Shown here: positions 7,404 through 14,250 of the stretch, in pieces
Layout: each line of letters opens with the position of its first letter
Numbering within the stretch: position 1 is the stretch's first letter
Assembly: GCA_938084875.1 (NCBI GenBank)
Contig: CALKFX010000029.1
Span: 1-14,250, forward strand
Reading direction: 5' to 3'
From: an uncultured Flavobacteriales bacterium
GTDB lineage: Bacteria; Bacteroidota; Bacteroidia; Flavobacteriales_D; Parvicellaceae
DNA: 14,250 nt
Notes under the pieces: generated by a model
The model's input: only the letters and a program-made list of their open reading frames with translations
Told to the model about the DNA's origin: nothing
The model's database searches: none
Program-made: the position numbers and the translations under genes

Positions 7404-8225
7404 ATGAGTATCACAGCTAAAGATGTAAATGAGCTAAGAAAAAAGACAGGAGCAGGAATGATGGATTGCAAGAAAGCCTTGACTGAATCCAACGGAAATA
7501 TGGAAGACGCTATTGACTTTTTAAGAAAAAAAGGTCAAAAAATAGCAGCCAAAAGAGGAGACAGAGATGCAAAAGAGGGGTTAGTCATTGCAAAATCTAA
7601 TAATAATATTGGATTTCTAATTTGTTTAAATTGTGAAACAGACTTTGTGGCTAAAAATGATGATTTTAGTAAACTTGCTAATTATTTTATTGAACTAGCG
7701 CTGGATTCAAATTCTGATTCTTTAGAAGATTTTTTAAAATTAAAATATCAAGATTCTGAATTAACTATTTCAGAAAAAATTACTGAGCAAAGTGGTGTCA
7801 TCGGAGAAAAAATTGAAATTTCTTTCTTTGATAAAATTGTTTCAGAAAAAGTAGTGGCCTACAATCATCCTGGAAACCAAATTGCTTCATTAGTAGGTCT
7901 TACAATGGATGCAGAGGATATTGGCAAGCAAGTTGCCATGCAAGTAGCTGCTATGAATCCTATTGCACTAGATCAGGAATCCGTGAGCCAAGATGTTATT
8001 GATAGAGAAATTGAAGTTGGTAAAGAACTCGCTATCCAAGAAGGAAAACCACTTGAAATGGCTGAGAAAATTGCTAAAGGAAGATTAAATAAATTTTTCA
8101 AAGAGACTACACTTGTAAACCAAGCTTTTATTAGAGACAATAAAAAATCTGTCGGTCAATTTCTTAAAGAAAGTGATCCAGATTTAATGGTCACAAGTTT
8201 TAAGAGATATTCACTATCAATTTAA
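7404..8225 (+). CDS. tsf: Elongation factor Ts
   Basis: EF-Ts is the nucleotide-exchange factor that releases GDP from EF-Tu in the cytosol. The 273-residue protein has the N-terminal UBA-like module with the first family signature, LRKKTGAGMMDCKKAL (residues 11-26), then the second signature around NCETDFVAKNDDF, which contains the TDF residues that disrupt Mg2+ binding in EF-Tu. A dimerisation/core region containing AMQVAAMNPIAL follows, and it ends with a typical tail (VGQFLKESD). Length is usual for the phylum. It follows rpsB by 10 nt and is followed 17 nt after its stop by a strong hairpin terminator. Confidence 0.98.
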   Translation: MSITAKDVNELRKKTGAGMMDCKKALTESNGNMEDAIDFLRKKGQKIAAKRGDRDAKEGLVIAKSNNNIGFLICLNCETDFVAKNDDFSKLANYFIELALDSNSDSLEDFLKLKYQDSELTISEKITEQSGVIGEKIEISFFDKIVSEKVVAYNHPGNQIASLVGLTMDAEDIGKQVAMQVAAMNPIALDQESVSQDVIDREIEVGKELAIQEGKPLEMAEKIAKGRLNKFFKETTLVNQAFIRDNKKSVGQFLKESDPDLMVTSFKRYSLSI

Positions 8226-8242
8226 TTTTGTTATTTATATTT

Positions 8243-8269
8243 AGAGAGCTTTTTAGCTCTCTTTTTTTT
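8243..8269 (+). terminator. Intrinsic terminator between tsf and pyrH
   Basis: AGAGAGCT, loop TTTT, then AGCTCTCT, followed directly by seven T residues (8263-8269): an 8-bp perfect stem and a full U-tract. Only 19 nt separate it from the pyrH start codon, so no complete promoter fits between. pyrH-frr must therefore be transcribed by read-through or from a promoter that overlaps the end of tsf. Confidence 0.9.
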
Positions 8270-8288
8270 GAGCTAATTTTAAAAAACT

Positions 8289-8996
8289 ATGAAGTATAAA
8301 AGAATTTTACTAAAACTAAGCGGAGAAGCCCTGATGGGAGAAAAGCAATTTGGTATTGATAATAAAAGGTTAATGCAATATGCTAAAGATATTAAAGAGA
8401 TTTCTGAAATGAATGTGGAAATTGGTATTGTTATTGGCGGAGGAAATATATTTAGAGGTGTTCAAGCTGAAAAGGGTGGTATGGATAGAACTCAAGGAGA
8501 CTATATGGGGATGCTAGCGACCATGATTAACAGTATGGCTCTTCAGTCTGCTTTAGAGTCTATTGGACTAATTACCAGACTTCAATCTGCTATTGAGATG
8601 AAGCAAATTGCAGAACCATATATTAAAAGAAAGGCAGTAAGACACTTGGAAAAAGGAAGAATTGTAATTTTTGGTGCTGGAACTGGAAATCCCTTTTTCA
8701 CAACAGATTCTGCAGCATCTCTTAGAGCTGTAGAAATTGAATCAGATGTAATTCTTAAAGGTACAAGAGTAGATGGAGTATACGATTCTGATCCAGAAAA
8801 AAATAGTAATGCATTAAAGTTTGATTCTCTAACTTTTGATCAAGCTTATGATAAACAATTAAAAATCATGGATATGACTGCGTTTACTCTTTGTAAAGAA
8901 AATGAAATACCTGTTGTTGTTTTTGATATGAATAGCCCTGGTAATTTAAAAAAAGTTATATTAGGTGATAAGATCGGAACATTAGTAACAATATAA
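8289..8996 (+). CDS. pyrH: UMP kinase (uridylate kinase)
   Basis: This 235-residue enzyme belongs to the amino-acid-kinase fold and phosphorylates UMP to UDP with ATP, feeding RNA, DNA and sugar-nucleotide synthesis. The N-terminal KLSGEALMG (from K9) and the glycine loop GGGNIFRG (residues 50-57) bind phosphate groups. GTGNPFFTTDSAA and the DGVYDSDP segment are conserved in bacterial UMP kinases. These are usually hexameric and controlled by GTP and UTP. It lies between tsf and frr, a gene order conserved across bacteria. The start ATG is 19 nt after a terminator hairpin, so expression may depend on partial read-through from rpsB-tsf. frr starts 7 nt after its stop. Confidence 0.97.
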   Translation: MKYKRILLKLSGEALMGEKQFGIDNKRLMQYAKDIKEISEMNVEIGIVIGGGNIFRGVQAEKGGMDRTQGDYMGMLATMINSMALQSALESIGLITRLQSAIEMKQIAEPYIKRKAVRHLEKGRIVIFGAGTGNPFFTTDSAASLRAVEIESDVILKGTRVDGVYDSDPEKNSNALKFDSLTFDQAYDKQLKIMDMTAFTLCKENEIPVVVFDMNSPGNLKKVILGDKIGTLVTI

Positions 8997-9003
8997 ATCT
9001 TAA

Positions 9004-9564
9004 ATGGAAGAAGTTGATATTATCTTAGAAGAAGCTGAGTTGGCAATGAATAAGTGTGTTACTCATCTTTCAATAGAATTAAGTAAAATTAGAGCTGGAA
9101 GAGCAAATCCTTCAATGTTAGACACAGTAAAAGTTGATTATTATGGTTCACCCACCCCATTAGCTCAAATTGGAAATGTAAGTACTTTGGACTCTAGAAC
9201 ACTTACTATACAGCCATGGGAAAAACCTATGTTAGATGAAATTACTAAAGCTGTAATTAATGCCAATCTTGGATTAAATCCACAGAACAATGGCGAAGTT
9301 ATTATTATTTCAGTTCCAGTTTTGACTGAAGAAAGAAGAAAGGATCTTGTTAAAACTGCCAAATCTGAAGGTGAAAATGCAAAAGTTAGTATTAGATCTC
9401 AAAGAAAAGATGCTAACGATATGATAAAAAGCTTGAAAGAAGAGGGGCTAAGTGAAGATGAAGTCAAAAATTCTGAAGAATTTATACAAAAACTAACTGA
9501 TACTTTTACGAAAAAAGTTGACGAATTAGTAGCTGTCAAAGAAGTAGACATCATGAAAGTCTAA
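9004..9564 (+). CDS. frr: Ribosome recycling factor
   Basis: This 186-residue protein matches RRF (usually 185 residues), which works with EF-G to split post-termination ribosomes. Visible family segments are LSKIRAGRANPSMLD near residue 25-40, the VDYYGSPTPLAQIGNVS stretch of the small domain, and the long helical C-terminal region starting LTEERRKDLVKTAKSEGENAKV, shortened here to its key residues ERRKDLVK. The three-helix bundle and beta/alpha/beta domain order is normal. It is 7 nt downstream of pyrH, so the two are an operon. No clear terminator follows; the next gene has its own candidate -7 element. Confidence 0.97.
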   Translation: MEEVDIILEEAELAMNKCVTHLSIELSKIRAGRANPSMLDTVKVDYYGSPTPLAQIGNVSTLDSRTLTIQPWEKPMLDEITKAVINANLGLNPQNNGEVIIISVPVLTEERRKDLVKTAKSEGENAKVSIRSQRKDANDMIKSLKEEGLSEDEVKNSEEFIQKLTDTFTKKVDELVAVKEVDIMKV

Positions 9565-9630
9565 AATCTTATTGTACTTTTATCATTGATAATTAGGATT
9601 TTATCAAAAATATCAAGAGTTTTACAGGAA

Positions 9631-9638
9631 TAAATTTG
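9631..9638 (+). promoter_or_regulatory. Candidate -7 element for the small lipoprotein gene
   Basis: TAAATTTG is an exact match to the Bacteroidota -7 consensus TAnnTTTG, located 28 nt before the ATG at 9667. Transcription would start near 9644. No TTG -33 element is visible at the expected distance, so support is partial. Confidence 0.4.
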
Positions 9639-9666
9639 CAAATTATAAATATTTAAACCAGTTATT

Positions 9667-9894
9667 ATGAAAAAATTTTGGATTTTACCTGTTACTGCAT
9701 TGATGATATCATGTGGTGCTGCAACAGAAGAAGCTCCTGCTGCTGAACCAGTTGAAGAAGTTGCTCCAGTTGAAGAAGTTGCTCCAGTTGAAGAAGTTGC
9801 TCCAGTTGCTGACTCTACTATGGAAGAAGCTGCTGCTGATTCTACTATGGAAGAAGCTGCTAATGAAGAAGAGCACGATGGTCACGATCATTAA
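9667..9894 (+). CDS. Small acidic repeat-containing lipoprotein with His/Asp tail
   Basis: This 75-residue protein has a short basic-hydrophobic signal (MKKFWILPVTALMIS) followed by Cys16. The lipobox-like MISC suggests lipoprotein processing and an acylated mature form of about 60 residues; Met at -3 is a little unusual. The mature part is almost only Ala, Glu, Val, Pro, Asp, Ser and Thr. It contains three exact PVEEVA-type hexapeptide repeats and two ADSTMEEAA nonapeptide repeats, and ends HDGHDH. It has no recognisable fold and is probably disordered. The acidic residues near the acylated Cys might act as a Bacteroidota surface-export signal, and the His/Asp tail might bind divalent metal; both are inference. 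It is monocistronic, lying between frr and a terminator. Other frames here are also open but are low-complexity by-products. Confidence 0.85.
   Translation: MKKFWILPVTALMISCGAATEEAPAAEPVEEVAPVEEVAPVEEVAPVADSTMEEAAADSTMEEAANEEEHDGHDH
9751..9804 (+). repeat. Three exact 18-bp tandem repeats inside the lipoprotein gene
   Basis: The unit gttgaagaagttgctcca occurs three times without mismatch at 9751-9768, 9769-9786 and 9787-9804, encoding VEEVAP each time. Identity at the DNA level, including third codon positions, suggests recent expansion by slippage or recombination, so copy number may vary between strains. Confidence 0.97.
9808..9861 (+). repeat. Two 27-bp tandem repeats inside the lipoprotein gene
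   Basis: Two copies at 9808-9834 and 9835-9861 encode ADSTMEEAA. They differ at only one silent position (GAC versus GAT), again pointing to a recent duplication directly after the 18-bp array. Confidence 0.95.
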
Positions 9895-9914
9895 AAATTC
9901 TTTTTGAATTTATT

Positions 9915-9938
9915 AAAGCCCTTTATAGGGCTTTTTTT
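9915..9938 (+). terminator. Terminator of the lipoprotein gene, abutting a convergent gene
   Basis: AAAGCCCT, loop TTAT, AGGGCTTT, then further T residues to 9938 form an 8-bp stem with a U-tract. It begins 20 nt after the lipoprotein stop. Its last two bases overlap the stop codon of the convergent minus-strand gene. On the minus strand the stem is followed by TTTAATAAATT, so it may also stop that transcript weakly. Confidence 0.88.
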
Positions 9939-10953
9939 ATGCCCATACTTTCGAGCCTTCGGAACAATTTTGACAAATTTCAATCTCTTTTCTATCCAAA
10001 AATATTTGTTTTCTAAAATTATTGTACTTTTTACTTAACCAAACTTTTTCAAAATTTTCTTTTTCCAAATCACCTAGGGTATTTACCGCATCCTTATCAA
10101 AACAACAAGGTACAATTCCACCTTTTGAAGTCACAACGGCACTGCTCCACATTCGCCAGCAATGATTTGAAAATTTATTTTTAAGAATATAATTTCCATT
10201 CTTTGTTTTCCTATATCTAGAATATTCTTCATTTTTTGGAATCAATTCATTTCCGTTTTCAAAATTGTAGAATTGAGCAGTTTTTAATCGTAGTTCGTCT
10301 ACTCCGAGATCTGCTGCTAAAGTTTTCATCTCTTCTACTAAATGCTCATTGGTTTTAACTACCAAAAATTGAAAGATTATGTGGGGATACTTACTATTTA
10401 ATTCCTTTTTCCATTTAATAATATTTTTTGTCCCATCTATTACTCTTTTGTATTTCCCTTTTTTTCGATATATTTCATAGGTCTCTTGGCTATTTCCATC
10501 AATAGATATGATTAATCTTTTTAGGCCAGATTTAATTGTTTTTACACAATTTTCATCACTAAGAAAATGACCATTAGTAGATGTAGAACAAAATATTTTT
10601 TTGGAATTAGCGTATTGGACAAAATCAAAAAAGTTTTTGTTTATATAAGGCTCTCCTTGGAAATAGTAATTTATATATGTTAATTTTCCTTTTAGCTCAT
10701 CAATTATCTTTTTATTTAAAGCGATGGAAAGATTTCCTGTTTTTCTTGTGAATTGTTTTAGCCCACTTGGACATTCTGGACAACCTAAATTACAAGAAGT
10801 AGTTGGTTCTATACTTAATGCAAATGGAAGTCCTGAAATAATAGATTTTTTTAAAAACCTTGATACGATAAAACTTAGGTAAAGCCTAATTACATTTCCT
10901 GCTTTTTTTACAGAAAAAAATTTAATTAAGGCTATTAGTTCAGATTTATGCAT
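9937..10953 (-). CDS. Radical SAM protein with SPASM-type C-terminal domain
   Basis: This 338-residue protein has the radical SAM cluster motif CNLGCPEC (C54, C58, C61: CxxxCxxC), which binds the [4Fe-4S] cluster that cleaves S-adenosylmethionine. The barrel continues with YYFQGEPYIN and STNGHFL, and SIDG. The C-terminal part carries further cysteines, C265, C283, C284, C327 and C330, together with GGIVPCCFD, LGDL, and ICQNC. This is the layout of SPASM/Twitch domains that hold auxiliary Fe-S clusters. Such enzymes modify peptides, proteins or small molecules; the substrate is not evident. The N-terminal 45 residues are basic and hydrophobic (KKAGNVIRLYLSFIVSRFLKK), possibly a membrane-contacting extension. 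It is divergent from the RND transporter gene 98 nt away and convergent with the lipoprotein gene. I see no precursor peptide gene in the neighbourhood. Confidence 0.92.
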   Translation of the reverse strand: MHKSELIALIKFFSVKKAGNVIRLYLSFIVSRFLKKSIISGLPFALSIEPTTSCNLGCPECPSGLKQFTRKTGNLSIALNKKIIDELKGKLTYINYYFQGEPYINKNFFDFVQYANSKKIFCSTSTNGHFLSDENCVKTIKSGLKRLIISIDGNSQETYEIYRKKGKYKRVIDGTKNIIKWKKELNSKYPHIIFQFLVVKTNEHLVEEMKTLAADLGVDELRLKTAQFYNFENGNELIPKNEEYSRYRKTKNGNYILKNKFSNHCWRMWSSAVVTSKGGIVPCCFDKDAVNTLGDLEKENFEKVWLSKKYNNFRKQIFLDRKEIEICQNCSEGSKVWA

Positions 10954-11051
10954 TCGTTTTTTCTAAAATTAGTAAAATCCTTTATTCTAATAGTCTTTAA
11001 CTTCTCTATTAATTGATAACTTAGCGTATGTTTATTGTAATTTAGTTTAAA

Positions 11052-13688
11052 ATGTGGAAGAATATTTCTAAAATTATTCTTAATAACAGAATTTTAATTG
11101 TTTTTCTGATTTTAGTTCTAACAGTCTTTTTTGGTTTTTTTGCTACTAAAATTAAGTTGCAGTACCAGATAAATAAACTCCTTCCAGATAACGATTCTAC
11201 TTTTATTGCTTATCAGAACTTTAAATCTAACTTTGGTCAAGATGGTTTGATGTTGGTCATTGCAACTACAGAACCTGATTTTTACTCTGAAAAAAAATTT
11301 AATGCTTGGTTGGAAATGGCCGATAGCATTGGAAATGTTTCTGTTTTAGTAAAGGAAAAAGATACCAGTTACTACAAAAATGCAATAGATTCAATTTTCT
11401 CCGAGGGTCATCTTTACAATATTATAAAAGACAAGAAAGAAGGTAAATTTAATCTAGTACAGATAATTGATAATTACCCTTTAAGTCAAGAAAAGATTGA
11501 TAGTATCTCTAAGGTTATAAGCAACCTTAGTTTCTATGAGAATATTGTCTATAAAAAATCTAGTGATCTACACTTAATGATGTTGTTCTTAAACAAAGAG
11601 GTATTTAATTCTAAATCCCGTGGTACGCTAATTAGTGAAATCAATGAAATTGCAATGTCCTACGATCATTTATTTGAAAACTGGAAATTTTCTGGTCTTC
11701 CATACATAAGGTCTTATGTTATGACAATAATTAAATCCGAGTTAAAAATATTTGTCTTATTAGCTTTATTAGTTACTTCAATATTGCTTTTTGTCTTTTT
11801 TAAGTCCTTCAAAGTAGTTGTTATTTCTATGATTGTTGTATTAGTAGGGGTTATCTGGTCTATGGGTGTTATAGGAATATTTGGCTATGAGTTGACATCA
11901 CTTATGGCTTTGATTCCACCATTAATAATCGTTATTGGTATCCCTAATTGTATTTATTTAATTAACAAATACCAACAAGAGTTTAAAAATCATGGTGATA
12001 AACTCTCTGCTTTGGATAAAATTATTCAGAAAGTAGGAAATGCTACTTTTTTAACCAATGCAACCACTGCTTTAGGTTTTGGAACATTTGTTTTCACAAA
12101 CTCTTCAATAATGATTGAATTTGGATTGGTTTCATTTATAAACATTCTATGTATGTTTATAATAAGCATATGTCTTGTCCCAATTATATATAGTTTTTTG
12201 CCTCCTCCAAGAGAAAAACACATTAAACATCTAGATAGGAAATGGATTTTTAGTTTTGTAAATACATTAGTCATTTTTTCAAAAAGCTATAGAAAGCAGG
12301 TATACATATCCACAATTATATTATTATTTTTTGGAGCTTATGGAGTAAGTTTAATGCATGTTACAGGGAATTTTACAGATGATTTCCCAAAAAAAGGGCA
12401 AATAGTAAAAGATTTGAAGTTCTTCGAAAGAGAACTTAACGGAGTTCTCCCTTTTGAAATAGTGCTTACCTATAAAGATACTATTTATAAAAGTTTTTCA
12501 AATATTGCTAAAATTCAAAAACTACAAGAGTCTTTAAAATCCGAAAAATATCTTTCTAAGTCTTTATCCATAGTAGATGCTATGAAGTTTATTTCTCAGT
12601 CTTATTCTAACGGAAAGAAATCTAAATACGAACTAAATTTTAGTAAAACAAAAGACCAAAAATATTTTTCTAGAATTATAAAATCAAAGTATTTTAAAAA
12701 TAGTTTTATTAATTCCAAAACCGATAACAGTAATGGCTTTGTTGGAAGTTTTTTAGACTCTACCCATTTAACAACAAGAATTACTTTGCAAATTGCAGAT
12801 ATTGGAACTGCAGCCATGGATAGCTTAATCGAAAGAATAAATTACAGAATTGATAGCATAATTAACAAAGAACATATTCTATATGAAAAAGCTGTGAAAG
12901 ATGGTACAGTAGATAAATTTTATTCCTCTAATCAAATTGTAAGCTATAGGGTGAAACAAATTTTGACCAACGGAGACTTAGTTTTAAATAACGAATTTCC
13001 CAAAAGAAGTTCTGCCATTGAAAAACTATATGGGAAACAAGAGTTTAGTGACGCTATTAAACAATCTGTAGGATCCTTAAATGTAAAGTTTGACATAACT
13101 GGTTCGGGAGTGTTATTTACCAAAGGAACTACTTATATGATTAAGAATTTAATGATTAGTTTACTTCTGGCAATTATGGTAATTGCAATAATTATGTCTA
13201 TTTTATTCAAGTCTCTTAAAATGGTATTGGTTTCATTGCTGCCAAATTTATTGCCCTTAATCTTTACTTCTGCCTTAATGGGTTATTTTGGAATTAGTAT
13301 TAAGCCCTCTACAATTTTAGTTTTTAGTATTGCTTTTGGAATATCTATAGATGATACTATTCACTTTCTGGCAAAATATCGTCAGGAGTTAAAATCAAAA
13401 ACTATTTCTGATGCTGTTGAAATTTCTATAAAAGAAACAGGAGTTAGTATGATTTATACATCTATAATTTTATTTTTCGGATTTTCAATTTTCACTGCTT
13501 CTGAATTTGGAGGAACTCAAGCTTTGGGAGTTTTAGTTTCTTTAACCCTTTTTGTTGCTATGCTTACCAATTTAATTTTATTGCCCTCATTGCTCTTATC
13601 TCTAGAGAAATTAGTTATAAGTAAAAATTTTAAAAATTCGGAGGATTATTTTTACGATGATTCCGATATAGAATTAGATAAATTATAA
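11052..13688 (+). CDS. RND/MMPL-family membrane transporter (Patched-like)
   Basis: This 878-residue inner-membrane protein has the duplicated RND layout. There is one TM helix near residues 10-33, a periplasmic loop to about 228, and five TM helices at about 230-380. A TM near 417-436 begins the second half, followed by a second loop to about 695 and five TM helices to about 845. The TM4-equivalent motifs are VIGIPNCIYL (P298, N299) in the first half and FGISIDDTIHFL (D767, D768) in the second. Each is followed by a KYxQE sequence. MMPL/HAE3 proteins move lipids or other hydrophobic molecules using the proton gradient; the substrate here is unknown. The C-terminal tail is acidic and cytoplasmic. 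rfbA starts 3 nt after its stop, so cotranscription is likely. No adaptor (membrane-fusion) or outer-membrane channel gene is present. Confidence 0.92.
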   Translation: MWKNISKIILNNRILIVFLILVLTVFFGFFATKIKLQYQINKLLPDNDSTFIAYQNFKSNFGQDGLMLVIATTEPDFYSEKKFNAWLEMADSIGNVSVLVKEKDTSYYKNAIDSIFSEGHLYNIIKDKKEGKFNLVQIIDNYPLSQEKIDSISKVISNLSFYENIVYKKSSDLHLMMLFLNKEVFNSKSRGTLISEINEIAMSYDHLFENWKFSGLPYIRSYVMTIIKSELKIFVLLALLVTSILLFVFFKSFKVVVISMIVVLVGVIWSMGVIGIFGYELTSLMALIPPLIIVIGIPNCIYLINKYQQEFKNHGDKLSALDKIIQKVGNATFLTNATTALGFGTFVFTNSSIMIEFGLVSFINILCMFIISICLVPIIYSFLPPPREKHIKHLDRKWIFSFVNTLVIFSKSYRKQVYISTIILLFFGAYGVSLMHVTGNFTDDFPKKGQIVKDLKFFERELNGVLPFEIVLTYKDTIYKSFSNIAKIQKLQESLKSEKYLSKSLSIVDAMKFISQSYSNGKKSKYELNFSKTKDQKYFSRIIKSKYFKNSFINSKTDNSNGFVGSFLDSTHLTTRITLQIADIGTAAMDSLIERINYRIDSIINKEHILYEKAVKDGTVDKFYSSNQIVSYRVKQILTNGDLVLNNEFPKRSSAIEKLYGKQEFSDAIKQSVGSLNVKFDITGSGVLFTKGTTYMIKNLMISLLLAIMVIAIIMSILFKSLKMVLVSLLPNLLPLIFTSALMGYFGISIKPSTILVFSIAFGISIDDTIHFLAKYRQELKSKTISDAVEISIKETGVSMIYTSIILFFGFSIFTASEFGGTQALGVLVSLTLFVAMLTNLILLPSLLLSLEKLVISKNFKNSEDYFYDDSDIELDKL

Positions 13689-13691
13689 AGA

Positions 13692-14250
13692 ATGAAAGGA
13701 ATTATTTTAGCAGGTGGTTCAGGAACTAGACTTCATCCACTTACATTAGCAGTTAGCAAACAATTAATGCCTGTTTACAACAAGCCCATGATTTATTATC
13801 CTCTTTCCACTTTAATGCATGCTGGAATCAGAGAAATACTATTTATTACTACACCAAATGATCAGCCGCTATTTAAACATCTTTTAGGGGATGGCTCTAG
13901 ATTAGGATGTAGATTTGAATATCAAATTCAACACGAACCTAACGGTTTAGCCCAAGCATTTGTAATTGGGAAACAGTTTATTGGAAACGATAAAGTTGCC
14001 CTAATTCTTGGTGACAATATATTTTTTGGCGGTGGAATGGGAGAAAAATTAGAAAGTTCTAATGACCCTGATGGAGGATTAATATTTGCTTACCGAGTTC
14101 ACGATCCAGAAAGGTACGGAGTAGTTGAATTTGACAATCAAGGAAAAGCAATTTCAATAGAGGAAAAGCCAGAAAATCCAAAATCTAATTATGCAGTACC
14201 AGGTCTTTATTTTTATGACAATGATGTGATTAAAATTGCTGAAAACTTAA
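13692..14250 (+). CDS. rfbA: Glucose-1-phosphate thymidylyltransferase, C-terminus cut by window edge
   Basis: The first 186 residues are present; the family is about 290 long. This enzyme joins dTTP and glucose-1-phosphate to make dTDP-glucose, the first step to dTDP-rhamnose and related sugars for surface polysaccharides. The N-terminal nucleotide-binding loop LAGGSGTRLHP (residues 6-16) is followed by SKQLMPVYNKPMIYYPLS with the conserved K23 and Q24. Later segments are GDN (residues 107-109, the metal-binding aspartate), EEKP (157-160) and YAVPGLYFYD, all typical of RmlA/RfbA. The start ATG lies 3 nt after the RND gene stop. rfbB, rfbC or rfbD genes would be expected beyond the right edge but cannot be seen. 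Confidence 0.95.
   Translation, partial: MKGIILAGGSGTRLHPLTLAVSKQLMPVYNKPMIYYPLSTLMHAGIREILFITTPNDQPLFKHLLGDGSRLGCRFEYQIQHEPNGLAQAFVIGKQFIGNDKVALILGDNIFFGGGMGEKLESSNDPDGGLIFAYRVHDPERYGVVEFDNQGKAISIEEKPENPKSNYAVPGLYFYDNDVIKIAENL

Noticed and set aside
9586..9607. Inverted repeat TTGATAA / TTATCAA after frr, considered as the frr terminator
   Set aside because: The stem is only 7 AT-rich pairs with an 8-nt loop and is followed by A residues, not a U-tract, on the plus strand.
9709..9907. Open frames on both strands over the lipoprotein gene (KLLQ-like repeats on plus, FFNWSN-like repeats on minus)
   Set aside because: They are by-products of the 18-bp and 27-bp tandem repeats, whose lengths are multiples of three and so keep every frame open. 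Only the +1 frame has a signal peptide and lipobox.
11013..11045. TTG and TAATTTAG spaced 22 nt, as a promoter for the RND gene
   Set aside because: The -7 has a mismatch and would put transcription start at the ATG itself; too weak to call.
1..14250. Search for CRISPR arrays, tRNA genes, insertion sequences, phage genes and defence systems
   Set aside because: No spaced direct repeats, tRNA cloverleaf sequences, transposases, integrases or recognised defence proteins were seen; gene content is conserved housekeeping apart from the features listed.

Overview
This window is a stretch of an AT-rich chromosome from a member of the Bacteroidota, most likely a marine flavobacterium. This is inferred from four things. 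The gene order rplM-rpsI-rpsB-tsf-pyrH-frr is typical of the group. Short promoter elements resemble the Bacteroidota TTG / TAnnTTTG pattern, and ribosome-binding sites of the Shine-Dalgarno type are lacking. A small DUF5522-type protein and a long-form urocanase are present. I see no insertion sequence, prophage, CRISPR array, tRNA or rRNA.

Left part (1-2859, minus strand): a short-chain dehydrogenase cut by the window edge, a long-form urocanate hydratase (hutU), and immediately upstream of hutU a tiny cysteine-rich gene that starts at TTG. Divergent from these is a plus-strand pair (2994-5537): NADP-type glutamate dehydrogenase (gdhA) and glycine C-acetyltransferase (kbl), 3 nt apart. Together this block is about amino-acid turnover: histidine degradation, interconversion of ammonia and glutamate, and threonine/glycine metabolism.

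Centre (5566-9564, plus strand): a translation block. A recognisable promoter precedes rplM (GTG start) and rpsI. An intergenic region with a perfect inverted repeat precedes rpsB and tsf. A strong hairpin terminator lies between tsf and pyrH, leaving only 19 nt before pyrH, which is followed by frr. It supplies ribosomal proteins uL13, uS9 and uS2, elongation factor Ts, UMP kinase and ribosome recycling factor.

Right part (9631-14250): a small acidic repeat-containing lipoprotein with a His/Asp tail, closed by a terminator hairpin. The hairpin abuts the stop codon of a convergent radical SAM/SPASM protein on the minus strand. Divergent from that gene is a large RND/MMPL-type membrane protein, followed 3 nt later by rfbA (glucose-1-phosphate thymidylyltransferase, cut by the right edge), which opens a dTDP-sugar or surface polysaccharide region.

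Most of the window is conserved housekeeping sequence. The points most worth a second look are the small TTG-start gene before hutU, the terminator squeezed between tsf and pyrH, the palindrome before rpsB, the repeat lipoprotein, and the orphan radical SAM gene beside an RND transporter with asymmetric proton-relay residues. I found no convincing evidence of an undescribed multi-gene system.
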